The notes below the pieces were generated by a model. It did no database searches, had not been told where the DNA came from, and saw only the letters and a list, made by a program, of their open reading frames with translations. From Sphaerosporella brunnea (lineage: Eukaryota; Ascomycota; Pezizomycetes; Pezizales; Pyronemataceae), in contig VXIS01000040.1 of the NCBI GenBank assembly GCA_008704415.1, positions 62,001 through 126,000 of the forward strand: DNA of 64,000 bases, in the 5' to 3' direction. Positions 25,386 to 36,049 of the stretch are shown piece by piece; position 1 is the stretch's first letter; each line of letters starts with the position of its first letter. The position numbers were made by a program, and so were the translations under genes.

Positions 25386-25984
25386 GAGAGGTTCTGTAAA
25401 AAAGTGCGCACGAAGGTCGCCACAGCAACGGCGGGGTTGGAGAAACGCTATGCCCGACTTTGCGAATTTGCCGAGAGGAGGTAATGTGCAAATTATCGTG
25501 CAAAGAAAGGAAGTGCAGAGAAAGTGCGCACTTGAGAGATATAAACAAACGACCTGATTGGTTGAAAGAAACGAGAACTGATGACTGGTGCATTGAATTC
25601 TTACGATTACGAACAAGGAGGGTCAAGAAATGGCCTTCTTACTACGGATTCCAACGAAGTTTCGATCGCGCGTTACCGGTAAATGCATTGGCACTTGTTC
25701 TTTATCGACTTTCCGCCTCCCAAACTTCTTAAGGATACGATCAATACCTTTAACCAGAAGCACTCCTGGTCCAGCAAGGCACTTACAACGAGTGGCACCT
25801 ACAGTGAGAGAGTGGGAGTGGATGCGCAACTGCTGTAGGCCAGGCTTTGGTCGGTGTTGCAGGCTTTTGATATCACTCGGCACCATAGCGCATTAGAAAG
25901 TCGAAACCTCCAGAACCTCCTGTTGTCTTCTGCACCATCCCGGTCGCGACATGTTATCGTGCGCACTTTTTTACAGAACCTCTC
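25386..25984. mobile_element. 599-bp TIR element with TA target site
   Basis: Perfect 28-bp inverted repeats at 25386..25413 and 25957..25984 start GAGAGGTTCTGTAAAAAAGT. TA flanks at 25384..25385 and 25985..25986. A palindromic AAAGTGCGCACTT copy of the inner arm motif recurs inside near 25520. No transposase motif is visible. Pogo/Fot1 or Tc1-type TA insertion is inferred from the target site only. Confidence 0.85.
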
Positions 25985-27479
25985 TAATGTGAGGTCGCTC
26001 TTTTCGGGTTAACGGCGGGTTGGAGTCTGGGGCCGAACCATACTGCAAAGTCCCATTCAAAAAGCCAGGGTGTTTAACCGCCATAACCTCAAATCGTTCA
26101 GAGGGTCCTAAAACTGCAAAACCGAATCCTGCTCTCGGATTGGCTGTAGGATTTCGCTCTAAAATCTTCAACTCCGAGTTTTCAAACCACCTTGATTACC
26201 CCTAATGGAATATGGCGCATGCCAGTTAAAAGGAGTGGAAAGGAGGTCGACGGGGGGATCCTGGTTGCCGCCTCGATGAGTACGCACCAGCACTCATAGC
26301 CTATTTCGATGATGGTGCGGGGAAGTTAACCAGTCAACTTACGTAAGTACTCATAGTAATATCTGACCAAGTATAGTAGCAAGGTCGATCTGCAGTTTGT
26401 TTCGGGACCACCACACAGACCTTAGCCAGTCTGTGCAAGTCTTTTTTTTCATTTCTTCATTTTTTGCTTCCAATTTCGATTCCGTCCATTTAATCTGTTT
26501 CCGCGTCGACGGCTCAGATCTAGATAGGGCAGGACCCGATGACATGGTGATGGGAGGAGTTCATTTCCGCTAGGTTCCCCCTCGCGTACGAGAATTCTGC
26601 AATTCAAAGTCGTGACGATCCATGGTTGAAATAAACATTCCACTCATAGAGCTGAAAAAAACACCACTATCGGCACAGTGACGGTTCCACCCGCTGTCAC
26701 GTAATACCCAGACTTTCGACTCGGGACGAGTGCTCAGCCCGCAGAGACGCCCCAACATCCGAAATCTGCGGCTGCCCTCATGCAAGCAAAGCAGTAAGCG
26801 CTAATTATAAGCATCTGATAGCGCATGTATCACTACATATGCCGGGTTCTTTTTGCCCTACATATGATGGAGAAACAAGGGTCTCGGTAGGGGCGGAAAT
26901 GGTCCATGTCCTCGGCCGGGGATACCTTGGACCGTGGGGTGGAGACATCCGAGTTCGACGGGAAGTTAGGGGGGCACTGCGCTTGGACGGTTGTATTTGA
27001 CGGGTTAAATCCCGATTTGTGCATCCCCGAGGGAAGTGACATGTACTAGTACACACTGACCGCCCGGTACTCCGTGTCCGTGTTTATGGTCTTCGCTGCA
27101 TACCTGCGTCGGGTGAATGGGCGTCGCAGCCGGGGGGCCACATGACTCCCGTTGTCGTAAATCGCGTGATCAGATGCCGGCTTTGGGGGTTACTTATGCC
27201 GAGGAGTTGTGTTCGAGTGCTGAACTGTGAGTGTTATTATTAAATCTTAAATACCACAGTTGTCGGGCTCTATTTTCTATATACCAGACGTTTGCCCGGC
27301 GCGAGTGAATTTTCTTGATTGCAATCAAGTACTTCGCCACCTTTCCCACATGACACCTCCTCACGCCGGCCGCCTTTACCTTGAACCACGACCCACCAGC
27401 ACCTCCTCCCAGCCATGGCCACTTCTTAAACAATACCGACTCCAAGTCCTACAACGGCCAAGCCGGGCCTCTACTACTA
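25985..27479. other. Gene-free stretch
   Basis: No gene, RNA or repeat recognised in these 1.5 kb. The open frames present show no family features and overlap one another. Confidence 0.5.
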
Positions 27480-27855
27480 CCGTAGAATCCCGGTAATAAC
27501 GAAATTTCACAGACGCCGAAGTATACTGACAAGTACCGTTCAGCGGGCAGTGAAGCTGGGTGGGAAGTGTTTCGACGCGAGCTGGAGTGCAAAGAGGCGA
27601 CGTGAAAAGTCAAAAAGACGTCAATGCGACGAAGATTCTGGAGACAAGGTGGAGACGGGGAAGAGCGAGCGCTCAGGCTGTCGCCGCGGTCTCCATCTCC
27701 CCGCTCTGTTTAAGGTTTTACTGACCACCACTGGTCGAGCACTGTCCAAGCACGTCGCTTCCAACCGCCTCTCAGACAGCTTCACTGCCCGCTGAACGGT
27801 ACGTGTCAGTATACTTCGGGGTCTGTGAAATTTCGTTATTACCGGGATTCTACGG
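27480..27855. mobile_element. 376-bp TIR element with 77-bp arms, long relative of the 115-bp MITEs
   Basis: Arms 27480..27556 and 27779..27855 are nearly identical (about two mismatches) and begin CCGTAGAATCCCGGTAATAA. TA flanks at 27478..27479 and 27856..27857. The first 20 bases closely resemble the ends of 1379..1493, so all three probably share a transposase source. The loop of about 220 bp has no recognised coding content. The right end abuts a Mutator-like relic. Confidence 0.85.
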
Positions 27856-27857
27856 TA

Positions 27858-28265
27858 CCGGACAAGCCGCTTCAATTTCAGGGCAAACACTTTGACACAC
27901 ATGATGACTTCAAAAGTGCTATAGAAGACTGGGCCATGCAAGGCTCGTGTTGAGGCAAGAGATAAGAAGCGCTGCATCATCAACTGCGCTGAAAAAACCT
28001 GCCCTTTCCGGATCGCTGCTTCTTTCTCCAAGAGGGCCGAGCTAGGTAGTACATACATTGTGGTTGGCAATGTCAGGCCCGTCCATACATGCTTAGGTAT
28101 TGATGCGGGAAAGAGGAACAGCGCTACAAGTTCCGTGCGCTGGCTAAAGCGGATTCTGCCAACCACAATCGCTGTCAACCGGAGTACGAAGCCTAGGGCA
28201 TTATTTGAAGCTGACGAGCTCAAGTTCAAAGTTCCAGTCGACTACCAAGCAGCAAGGAGGATCCA
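27858..28265 (+). pseudogene. Mutator-like (MULE/MuDR) transposase N-terminal fragment, frameshifted
   Basis: Reading the plus strand gives a MuDR-type N-terminal domain: FDTHDDFKSAIEDWA, then after a one-base frame change a Cys-rich core (RCIINCAEKTCPFRI), then YIVVGNVRPVHTC and VPVDYQAARRIQ. Catalytic DDE segments that should follow are absent, so only the first 130 or so residues survive. The frame break lies just after the DWAMQ segment, near 27938. It starts directly after the right end of the 376-bp TIR element. No MULE terminal repeats were identified. Confidence 0.7.
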
Positions 28266-28446
28266 GTCGCGGCGTGGTGTATGTGTACCGGACCATACTC
28301 CTCAGCGATGCACTCAGTTTGGTGCAAGTTGGCCAGAAGCGCACGACCTGCACAGACACAGCGCAGCTACCAATTGAAGAAGTTAGTGTATTTGCCTAGA
28401 TAGAAGTCACCTGAAGCTTGTGCGCACTGCCGCGGCGAGCCTGAGG

Positions 28447-28536
28447 ACGCACCCGAAAAGTGTGGTATTTTTGATCAGCGGGGCAAAATGGTGGTATAAG
28501 ACATAGCGCTCGGCAACTGTGGTATTTAAGACTTGT
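28447..28536. repeat. Solo terminal fragment of the 13-kb/56-kb element family
   Basis: About 90 bp resembles the right arm of 56013..56772: AAAAGTGTGGTATTTTTGAT, then a GTGGTATAAGACATAG block, then AACTGTGGTATTTAAGACTT. No matching left arm lies nearby, so this is a decayed or truncated copy. The rest of 28266..29327 holds nothing recognisable. Confidence 0.65.
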
Positions 28537-29327
28537 TATTATGATGTTTTTCCTGTGGCTTGTAACCACCACATCAATATGCACCAAGAGTCGCATCCCT
28601 GTTTACGGCCTCAATTATGAGTTTCGAATGTTTTGGAGAAACTCCATGTTTCCTAGCGAGGCACAGATCACTTACCATAAGGGATCCTCCCGGTTCGTAA
28701 CGATGAGCCAAAAACAGTCCCCTCATTCTTGCTGCCGGAAGTCATCCCTTTGCAGACGCAACTTTCATCCCAGCACATGTAGAGTACACAACAACAGTCT
28801 CTACCGGGGAATAGCAGGCACACACTCGTTGGGTTTGCGAAGCAACAGGTTTGACCGTGCACGGATTATTTTTTTTATCGCCGGGGAGTGGAATCAATCG
28901 GAAGAGAGATCTTTGACGGCGGAAAATTAAGGGAATCGTTTTCTCTGGCTGGTGATTCGGCAAGGACAATGGCTCGAGATGTTGACGACGAATGAATTCT
29001 CATATTCTACCAACCGTACCATCAACAGCGATATTGCGCGCCGGGTGGCTCTAGAAACCGTAAATTACTATATCGCAAGGAGTGAAAATGCAGCCTAATG
29101 CTGAGTGCGCACTGTTTCCGGCTTTCCAGAACCAACAATTTCCGAGTGATAATCGGTGTGGAGTAGTGGCGTAACACCCAGTGTCACAGATACTGACACG
29201 TCAGAAAAAAACCCCAGTTAACCATCATACCGGACGCTACGAAACGGGCCCTAATTGCTTACAGCACACTGAACTTTGTACTGACATGTGTGATTGCCTA
29301 ACCCTCCTCCAGCATCCCTCCGTTAGC

Positions 29328-30105
29328 TTAATTACAGCTCCGCTTGCTTGCCCACTTCTGTTTTAAGGCTTTCATCTTCAAATCAGGCCTTGGCACGAGC
29401 TCTTCAGCGTGCTGAAACGACATGGTCTCGCGTTCAACCTCCTGCCATAGTCGCAAAAACTTCCGTAGCCCTGTACGTGTCCGCTGCTTCGGATAAAAGT
29501 CAACGAAAAACCTGTCGCTGGGTGTAAACATTGTCATCAGCTCGGGGCGTTCCTCCACCAGCTCGGCCATGACGTGGAATTGGTGATCGAAATATAGTAT
29601 GTTTTCACCGGCCATAGTCAACGCGGCAACCGTGCGAATCAAAGCTATCCACTTGTGAGTATTATGTAGCCAAACATTAAACATAAAACGCACCTCTCAG
29701 ATACGCGAGGAAATGCGGCATGCGAATCGACGTGTTTGGCAAAAGAAACGTCGTGCTGTCGTCAATTTCGAGGTGCCACACGCTAGCAGGAGCCATCACG
29801 ACCGTTTCTGGGTAGCAGAGGAGCCGATATTGCAATTGGCGTAGTACCGTGGGAAAGCTCACGTCGTGGTCTTCCCGGAGTTCGATCTCTTCGTAGCCAG
29901 AAGAGCGTAGCATCGCCCGTGCGCCGTCAAACTGTTCGTCGGCAATAACGATGTGAAGTTCTGGAAGAACTTGGTTTGACCCGTAATACATGGTTACTGC
30001 TTCGCCCACGACACAGCTCTTGATCCCCGATTCCTCCAGTAAACTCGCAAGACGGTAATCGGGGGACAGTTCAGATTCGTCTGGATCATCGTCGTGCATG
30101 GACAT
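29328..30105 (-). CDS. Hypothetical protein with nucleotidyltransferase-like N-terminal pattern, two exons
   Basis: Exons 30105..29694 and 29644..29328, with a 49-nt intron, give 242 aa. Splicing joins HFLAYLR to ALIRTVAALTM without breaking the frame. The N-terminal pattern (ASLLEESGIKSCVVGEAV, then a hydrophobic strand LPELHIVIADEQFDGARAML, then SSGYEEI) recalls the nucleotidyltransferase-fold proteins expanded in filamentous fungi. The usual Asp-x-Asp metal pair is not visible where it would be expected, so catalysis is doubtful. There is no signal peptide or membrane segment. It lies alone between a Mutator-like relic and a hAT relic, 5 kb or more from the next host gene. Function is not known. 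The gene call rests on frame, intron and fold pattern. Confidence 0.6.
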
Positions 30106-30349
30106 TGTTGAAATGTGATGTTTGTATGCGTGAGTGAAGAGCTCAGTCTTAAAGTAAGTGTGGTTCTGCAGGACAGAGGACGCGCTGACGTCTGGTTACA
30201 TGGATGCGACGGAACGTCGATCACTCCTATTAACCCGCAATTTGCAGGGTAACCGATCGCGACGTGACAACCGACCGCCCTGTGCAGGGCGCTGCAGGGG
30301 GTCGCCGATGACTAACTGGGTTTTCTGCTTCACGTGCTGCGTCTTGGCT

Positions 30350-30613
30350 AGGGTGATATTGCGCTAGCAGGGGTAGCTCCAACCTCACCTCAACAGTCGA
30401 GCGTATCCTCTACTAAAAGGTCGCCGAAGCGCAAGCGACGTCGCGAATATATTGGAGAAGAGGGCGCGCAAGGAAGCGCAAGCGAGTTGCAATCATACGA
30501 TGGAAAGAAGCCGCGCAAGCGAGCAGAGAATCATACGATGGAAAGAGGGAGCGAGGAGAATGCCGTTGAAGAACGGAAAAGACAGAGTGGTCGCGAGTGG
30601 GGAGAAGGAAACT
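30350..30613 (+). other. Charged low-complexity open frame upstream of the hAT fragment
   Basis: From about 30350 to a stop near 30613 the plus strand reads an open frame rich in Lys, Arg, Glu and Ser (KRSPKRKRRREY, then repeated QSYDGKKPRKR and NHTMERGSEE segments). The two copies of the 14-bp AATCATACGATGGA give it an internal repeat. It could be the remnant of the N-terminus of the adjacent hAT transposase, or simple-sequence DNA. No BED finger is visible. Confidence 0.3.
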
Positions 30614-30829
30614 GAGAGTCGACGGGTATGGGGCGTAAGGCCCGCGTGTATTTCCTTCTTCATCACGATAGCACCGATCTGAAATATTATTGCGTTTGCA
30701 AGTCACAATTATTCTTGCGGATATTCTCAAGAATCATCTCCTTCTACTACTATTATATCGTCGTACCTACTACCGCTATAGGTGACACGGCTACAAAGTA
30801 TTGCCCCCGTAACAGGCACCAACACAGCA

Positions 30830-31164
30830 AGCAGTATCCTCGGGTTTCGCAGATGGCGATGGATTACCTCTCCATTCCAGCCACAAGCGTTCCATCGGAG
30901 CAAGCCTTTTCAAAAGCCAGCGATTTGATTACTAAGAAGCGCAATCGAATCGAACCTGGTAGCGCAGAGCGGCAGATGTGTTTGCGGTACTGGCCCGGCC
31001 TCAAAGAGGCCACAGAAGACGAGGTTGCGGAAGCGGAGACGGAATTGGAAATGCGTTTGGCCGCCGCCGAGGCGCGAGGGCGTCAGGCAGCAGCGCTGGC
31101 GGCAGCGCAGCCGGGCAGTCCAGTGGATGAAGATGACAGCTCGTCGCTAAGCAGTGTAGAGTAA
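30830..31164 (+). pseudogene. hAT transposase C-terminal dimerisation domain fragment
   Basis: The plus-strand frame reads QYPRVSQMAMDYLSIPAT, then SEQAFSKASDLITKKRNR and MCLRYWPGL. This is the conserved hAT-family C-terminal dimerisation region, followed by an acidic tail and a stop at 31164. Upstream, the catalytic core is missing and the frame becomes unrelated sequence. Downstream at about 31260..31310, ACTCG/CGAGT motifs recur (GCGAGTCACC, CACTCGACTCGCGAGTC, GGACTCG). Such repeats are typical of hAT subterminal regions, so this may be the right end of the element. Confidence 0.8.
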
Positions 31165-31320
31165 GACTAGATTGATGTTCAATATTATAATGTTATCGTT
31201 GTTTCTCTGACCGCCTCCGGTGTGGGCGGTGGATTTTCACATTTGGTGTGTCGTCACGCGTTGCGAGTCACCAGTTGTCACTCGACTCGCGAGTCTGCTT
31301 GAGCGGACTCGTGCCCTTCG

Positions 31321-33822
31321 CTAATCGTTATCAAGACCAGTACGTATATCATCCAGCCACTCGCTGGCTGTGCGTGCCGTCGTTTCCATTAACTGACAGC
31401 GGGTTCGAAATGGTACCTGCGGAGTTGAACCCATCATGGGAGCTCCAACGGCCTTCGTGCCAGCCGTCCGCGTGCCAGCCGTCAGCGTGCCAGTGGCCAG
31501 CATAACCCGCCCGCGCCTGTAATCGGGGCGTCTGGATAACGCGTCCGCAGCCTGGTTCTTCGCTCCAGGGAGATGTCGGACTTCGTAATCGTAATTCTGT
31601 AGGATGGATAACGCATCCATTTGGCGTATGGTTAGGCGTGGTTGCGTAAGGATATGACGAAGGGTGGCGTGGTCTGTGTAAACCGTGAATGGTACGGCTG
31701 CTCCATGGAGATTGCATTTCCAGTGGACAACTGCATCTCTGATCGCAAGCAGCTCGCGATCATACGCGGGATATCGAGTCTCCGGGTCGTATAGCTTCCG
31801 ACTGTAGTATCCGATGACTTCGATGCCGTCCTTCTGGCGCTGCGATAACACCGTCCCCACCGCATATTTGCTCGCGTCAGTATGCAGAACATAGGAGTCC
31901 TCTTTTGTGGGGAAGGCCAGTACTGGAGCCGTGCAGATTGCGTGCTTTAGGGCCGCAAATGCTCCCTCGCACTCGTCAGTCCAGATAAACGTTCGGCAGG
32001 TCACCTTGCGGGGTTCACCAGGTTGGCCGCCTGCTTGCTTGCCCCTCAGATGCGCGGGTGGTCTCGTTCGGCTCATCTCGTAGAGCGGCAGAGCCATGTG
32101 GGCGTAGTGTTCAATGAACTTTCGATAGTAACTTGTCAGACCCAAAAAACTCCGGACTTCTTTCTCGTTCTGCGGTTGCGGCCAGTCCCGCACCGCTGCC
32201 GTTTTGTATTCTTGTGTATGGATCCCGTCCCCGGTAATCGTGAAACCACAGAATTCCACCCGCTCCTGTGCCCACTCACACTTGCTGCGTTTAACCCGCA
32301 GTCCCTTCTTCAGAAAAACGTTCAACACACACCGAACGTGCTGCACATGCTCTTTCATTGAGCGGCTGTGTACCAGGACGTCATCCAAGTAGAGCGCCAC
32401 GAACCGGCGCATCTCCGAGGTCAGAAGTCCATCCATCATGCGCATAAATTGACTCGGAGCGTTGGTCAACCCAAATGGAAGCACCCGCCACTCGTACAAG
32501 CCAAACTTGGTTGTAAAGGCGGTCTTCTGTCGATCACCCGCTGCGATACGTATCTGGTGGTACCCGCTTGCCAAATCCAGCTTGGAAAAGACCTTCGACC
32601 CTTGTAGCTCGTTGAAGAGGTCCTCAATATGCGGTAGAGGGTAGCGGTCTTTAATGGTAATTCTGTTGACGGCGTGGTAGTCAATGCACATCCGCAGCTC
32701 CCCGCCTGCCTTCGGAACGAACAAGACGGGCGAGCCATAGTTGCTTGAGGATGGTGTAATCCAACCATTGCGAATGGCCTTGTCGAGCTGTTTGCGCAGC
32801 TCCGCCTCATCTTTTGGCGATATACGGTAGGGTGACCGGAACGGGGCCTTTGCCCCAGGGTCAATCGCGATCCTGAACTCATGTCCACCATCCCTCGCGT
32901 TGTGGTATGTGGGCTCATCAAATAAGCCCTGCGCGCCGAACTCCTGTAGCATTGTGGTCATTTCGTCGGGTGGCTTGGGGTCGGCTTCCTTGTAAACCCG
33001 CACAAAGAAGGCCTTCTTGAGCAAACGGTGGTCAACATTCCGAAGCTCGTCCTGTAGCATAATGTCGATCCCCATTAGCCGCGCCTGTTCTTTCACATTG
33101 CTCGCATCCTGCGGCCGCAGCCCCGGCAGGTAGTGTATGTGACCTCCATCATGGCGCTCCTCCCACGGACGGTCTGATACCCACATCTCATTCGTATGGT
33201 GGTCGATATGGTGGCGACCGTTGATATCTCGCATCCAGCGCTTGCCGAGCACGATGTCAAACCCCTTGACATCGTAGATGGTGAAGTCCGCTTCGTACAT
33301 GTAGGAGCCGACGTACAGGTGCAGACGCACCCGCTGGCGTCGTTCGACTGAATCCTGGGTTTTGGCATTGACGGTCTCCACCACCATCCATCCTGCATCC
33401 TTGAGCTCGAGGCAGGCACCCTGATTGCACAAACGTTCAACGAGGCTCCGGGAGACATAGTTCTCTGAGGCACCGTCGTCTTTCACGACCTTGGCTATAC
33501 CCGAAAGCCACTCTCCCTTCTGATGGCGGTAACGAACTTTTCCTTTGAAGCGCAGAAGATCGGATACGGAATTGTCACTGATGGTAGTCGGTGAAACGCT
33601 GGAAACCCGTGGGTATTCCTTCGGGGGTGTTGTCTGCGCTTCGTCTGTTTGCCTTGCCCTGCTTCGCAAGCTCCTCGTCTGTGCTCCGTCTGATGATCTT
33701 GCCCTGCTTCGCAAGCTTCTCGTCTGCGCTCCGCCTGGTGGACTTGCCCTGCTCCGCAAGATCCTCGTCTGCGCTCCAAAAGGCAGAACAAGTCGACAGA
33801 TGTCAATGTATGTTTTGGGCGG
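31321..33822 (-). pseudogene. Ty3/gypsy-type pol fragment: protease, reverse transcriptase, RNase H; no integrase
   Basis: A frame of about 830 codons is open with no internal stop. Order: a repetitive Arg/Ser/Gln-rich leader; a retropepsin-like domain (DDGASENYVS, later FDIVLGKRWM); a complete reverse transcriptase with LDLASGYHQI and the catalytic YLDD near 32380; and RNase H (HTDASKYAVG, YTDHATLRHIL, ADALSRRPDY). The frame stops about 75 residues after RNase H, so the integrase is absent. No ATG is found at the start: the frame opens just after a TGA near 33825, and the first in-frame candidate starts are non-ATG. No gag, LTRs, primer-binding site or target duplication were seen. It is a truncated element copy, possibly once expressed by frameshift from gag. 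Confidence 0.85.
33632..33777. repeat. Three 45-bp tandem repeats plus a partial unit, in frame in the pol leader
   Basis: Units 33632..33676, 33677..33721 and 33722..33766, with a partial fourth to 33777. Each encodes a 15-residue repeat of the form AQTRSLRSRARSSDG on the minus strand. The multiple-of-three length keeps the pol frame open. Confidence 0.9.
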
Positions 33823-34615
33823 CCGTCAACAGAGAGGTCGTGTGCGGACGTTAAATCCTTTAGTATCTAGACCATCTTAGAGACTACTTTGAATGGGCAA
33901 ATGGTTGGATTACTTTGCCATGATCTGGTTCGTAGCAGACGATACTCTTTCATATGTCTCGCGATAATAAAGCGACTGAAGAGCCTTCCATTGGCCTGCC
34001 AGGTATGATGCTGCCGGCTGTTCCTTTTTCGATTGTGCAAACCACTGAACCGACTCCCACCAGTTCCATCGCGAATCTTACTCGATAAAAAAAAACAATG
34101 ATCTGGACACCCATGGCGCCTACCAACATCCGCCACCGGTGCCTCTACCTATGCGGCGTGTGATATGGCAGGCAGGGACTAGGTCAACCGCGGTGAAGTC
34201 TATATAAACTTCTTCCTCTACTCCCAATACTCCATCGAAGCCGCCGCCACCCTCACCACCACCGCCACCGTTACCACTGCTCGGTTTAACCCTATATTTC
34301 ATCTGAACCTCATGGAAACTTCCACAAAGATCACCAAGGAGGAATGGCTCCGCAGATTGAATGGAGACTATAAGGAGCTCAATCCTGAAAGGATATATGC
34401 AGAGGGAGCCAGCGTCAATATGTCTATCAACGCTGGTCCCGGTATTAAACACTTCCACCACCGAGTTTTTGTTTGAGACGCTCACGATAACATGCCAGAT
34501 ACTTTGAAAACTAGGGACTAGACTCAGCAAAATTTCTCCGGGATATGCACCCCAACGCCGTCAAGTGCTACTCCGAGTGGATAATCGACCAGTCGGTGCG
34601 GTGGTTTGCCCAGTC

Positions 34616-34675
34616 GGGCCCTGCATTTTGCACGGTCGGTGTACTGGGCCCTGCATTTTGCACGGTCGGTGTACT
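34616..34675. repeat. Perfect 30-bp tandem duplication
   Basis: A unit beginning GGGCCCTGCATTTTGCACGG occurs twice head-to-tail (34616..34645 and 34646..34675) without mismatch, which suggests a recent duplication. Confidence 0.92.
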
Positions 34676-35201
34676 GGTTTGCACAGTCAACGCGATGGTG
34701 GGTGTGGATATGTCAGCATCCCTGACTCGTGTAACGTGACAAAAAAACGACCTCGAATCCGATAAATCGTCCTTTTTTCCTCTTTACAGTATCAATAAAA
34801 CTTTAGGTCACTATAGGTAGAGTACATATGTAGGCTCTTTCTCGGTTCTGTACTAGTACTGCGATCCGACGTCAAGTCCTTGCAAATTGACCTTGCCGCG
34901 CCATGACAGGTGAAGTCGTGCATCCCAGATTCTCAGGTACTTCCAGAACATCGGGCAACACGAAACAGTGCGCGCAGTGCCAGTTGTGGCTCAGCCCGAA
35001 CGAACGATTTGGGTTAGACTGGAAAGCAGCAGGTAGCAGGTGGTCCGTGCGTTTGTTGGGGGGATAGGCGGCCCCGCTGCTCACAGAAAACCAGCACGGA
35101 CGGTGTATTTTCAGATGGAAGCTATTCGCTAGAGAAGTGAATTCGAACGCCCCAGCAGAGGAAATATAGGTAGATCCGCATCGCGAGCTTGGGGGGGATC
35201 A

Positions 35202-35233
35202 GGTGGTGGTGGTGGTGGTGGTGGTGGTGGTGG
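35202..35233. repeat. (GGT)n microsatellite
   Basis: About ten GGT units without interruption, upstream of the epsin gene. Confidence 0.92.
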
Positions 35234-36049
35234 ATCGGATGGGATGGCAAAGCGTCGTCGTCATCTTGCTAAGCATCGAAGCTCCCTCATCGCTCGCTGT
35301 CTTGTTTCCTTCTCTCCTCCTACTTTTCATTCCCTCAGCCCAGCCCAGCCCCAGCCACCAAGGCCCGCTGTAGATTTACCACAAACGCCGCTCCCCAATC
35401 GAACGCAGCTTACAGCTTCTGTCTGCTTCTCTCGCTCCGCCACTCGTTCAGTCAGATCGTCGCGCCTCGTTGAAATTATTACTCTGCTCGCTGCTGGCAT
35501 AATCAACGTGGTAAGTATCTGTAACCTCCACCAGGAAGAAAACACACACCAAAAAAATAAAAAAAAATAAAAAAAAAAAAAAGGAGGTCTGGTGTTCTGC
35601 CGTCTCGACTTCCATCAACCACCAACACACCAACCTCATCTCGAACCTTTCGGCAAGATCCATCCTCATCACCCTCTCCGCCCGCATCATCCCCAGCCTG
35701 TCAACCCGCAAGGCTAGCATCACCTAACCACGCCCCCCCCCCCCCCAACCCACTGGTACCACGCGATCTCGGTCGCTCGTGTCGTGTCGTCGTCAGGTCG
35801 CACACATAGCTCCCCCAGCTGCAGCCCCCGCTACCGCACCGCCGGCCGCTGCTAGATCGCCGGAAAAGACAGGTGCCATTCGGAGGGAACGCATCGCATT
35901 GATCCTCTGCAGAGCCGCAGCCCCTTCCCTTCCTTGCCCTGCTTGACACTCCCGCTACCACCGGCACCACCACAACCGCCACCACCACCACCACCACCAC
36001 CTATAACTCGCAACTATCCGTTGCGCTTTCACTTCTATCTGCAGCAGTC

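Larger units (their letters stand above)
33823..36049. other. Gene-free stretch and epsin 5' leader
   Basis: No family-level gene is recognised. A short ATG frame of 53 codons at about 34312 (METSTKITKEEWL...) follows a TATA-like CTATATAAAC near 34200, but is too short to call. 34616..34675 is a tandem repeat and 35202..35233 a GGT run. The stretch from about 35250 to 36049 is pyrimidine-rich and probably holds the promoter and 5' leader of the epsin gene. Confidence 0.45.

Noticed and set aside
34312..34476. 53-codon frame after a TATA-like box
   Set aside because: Too short, no homology recognised and no splice partner found.
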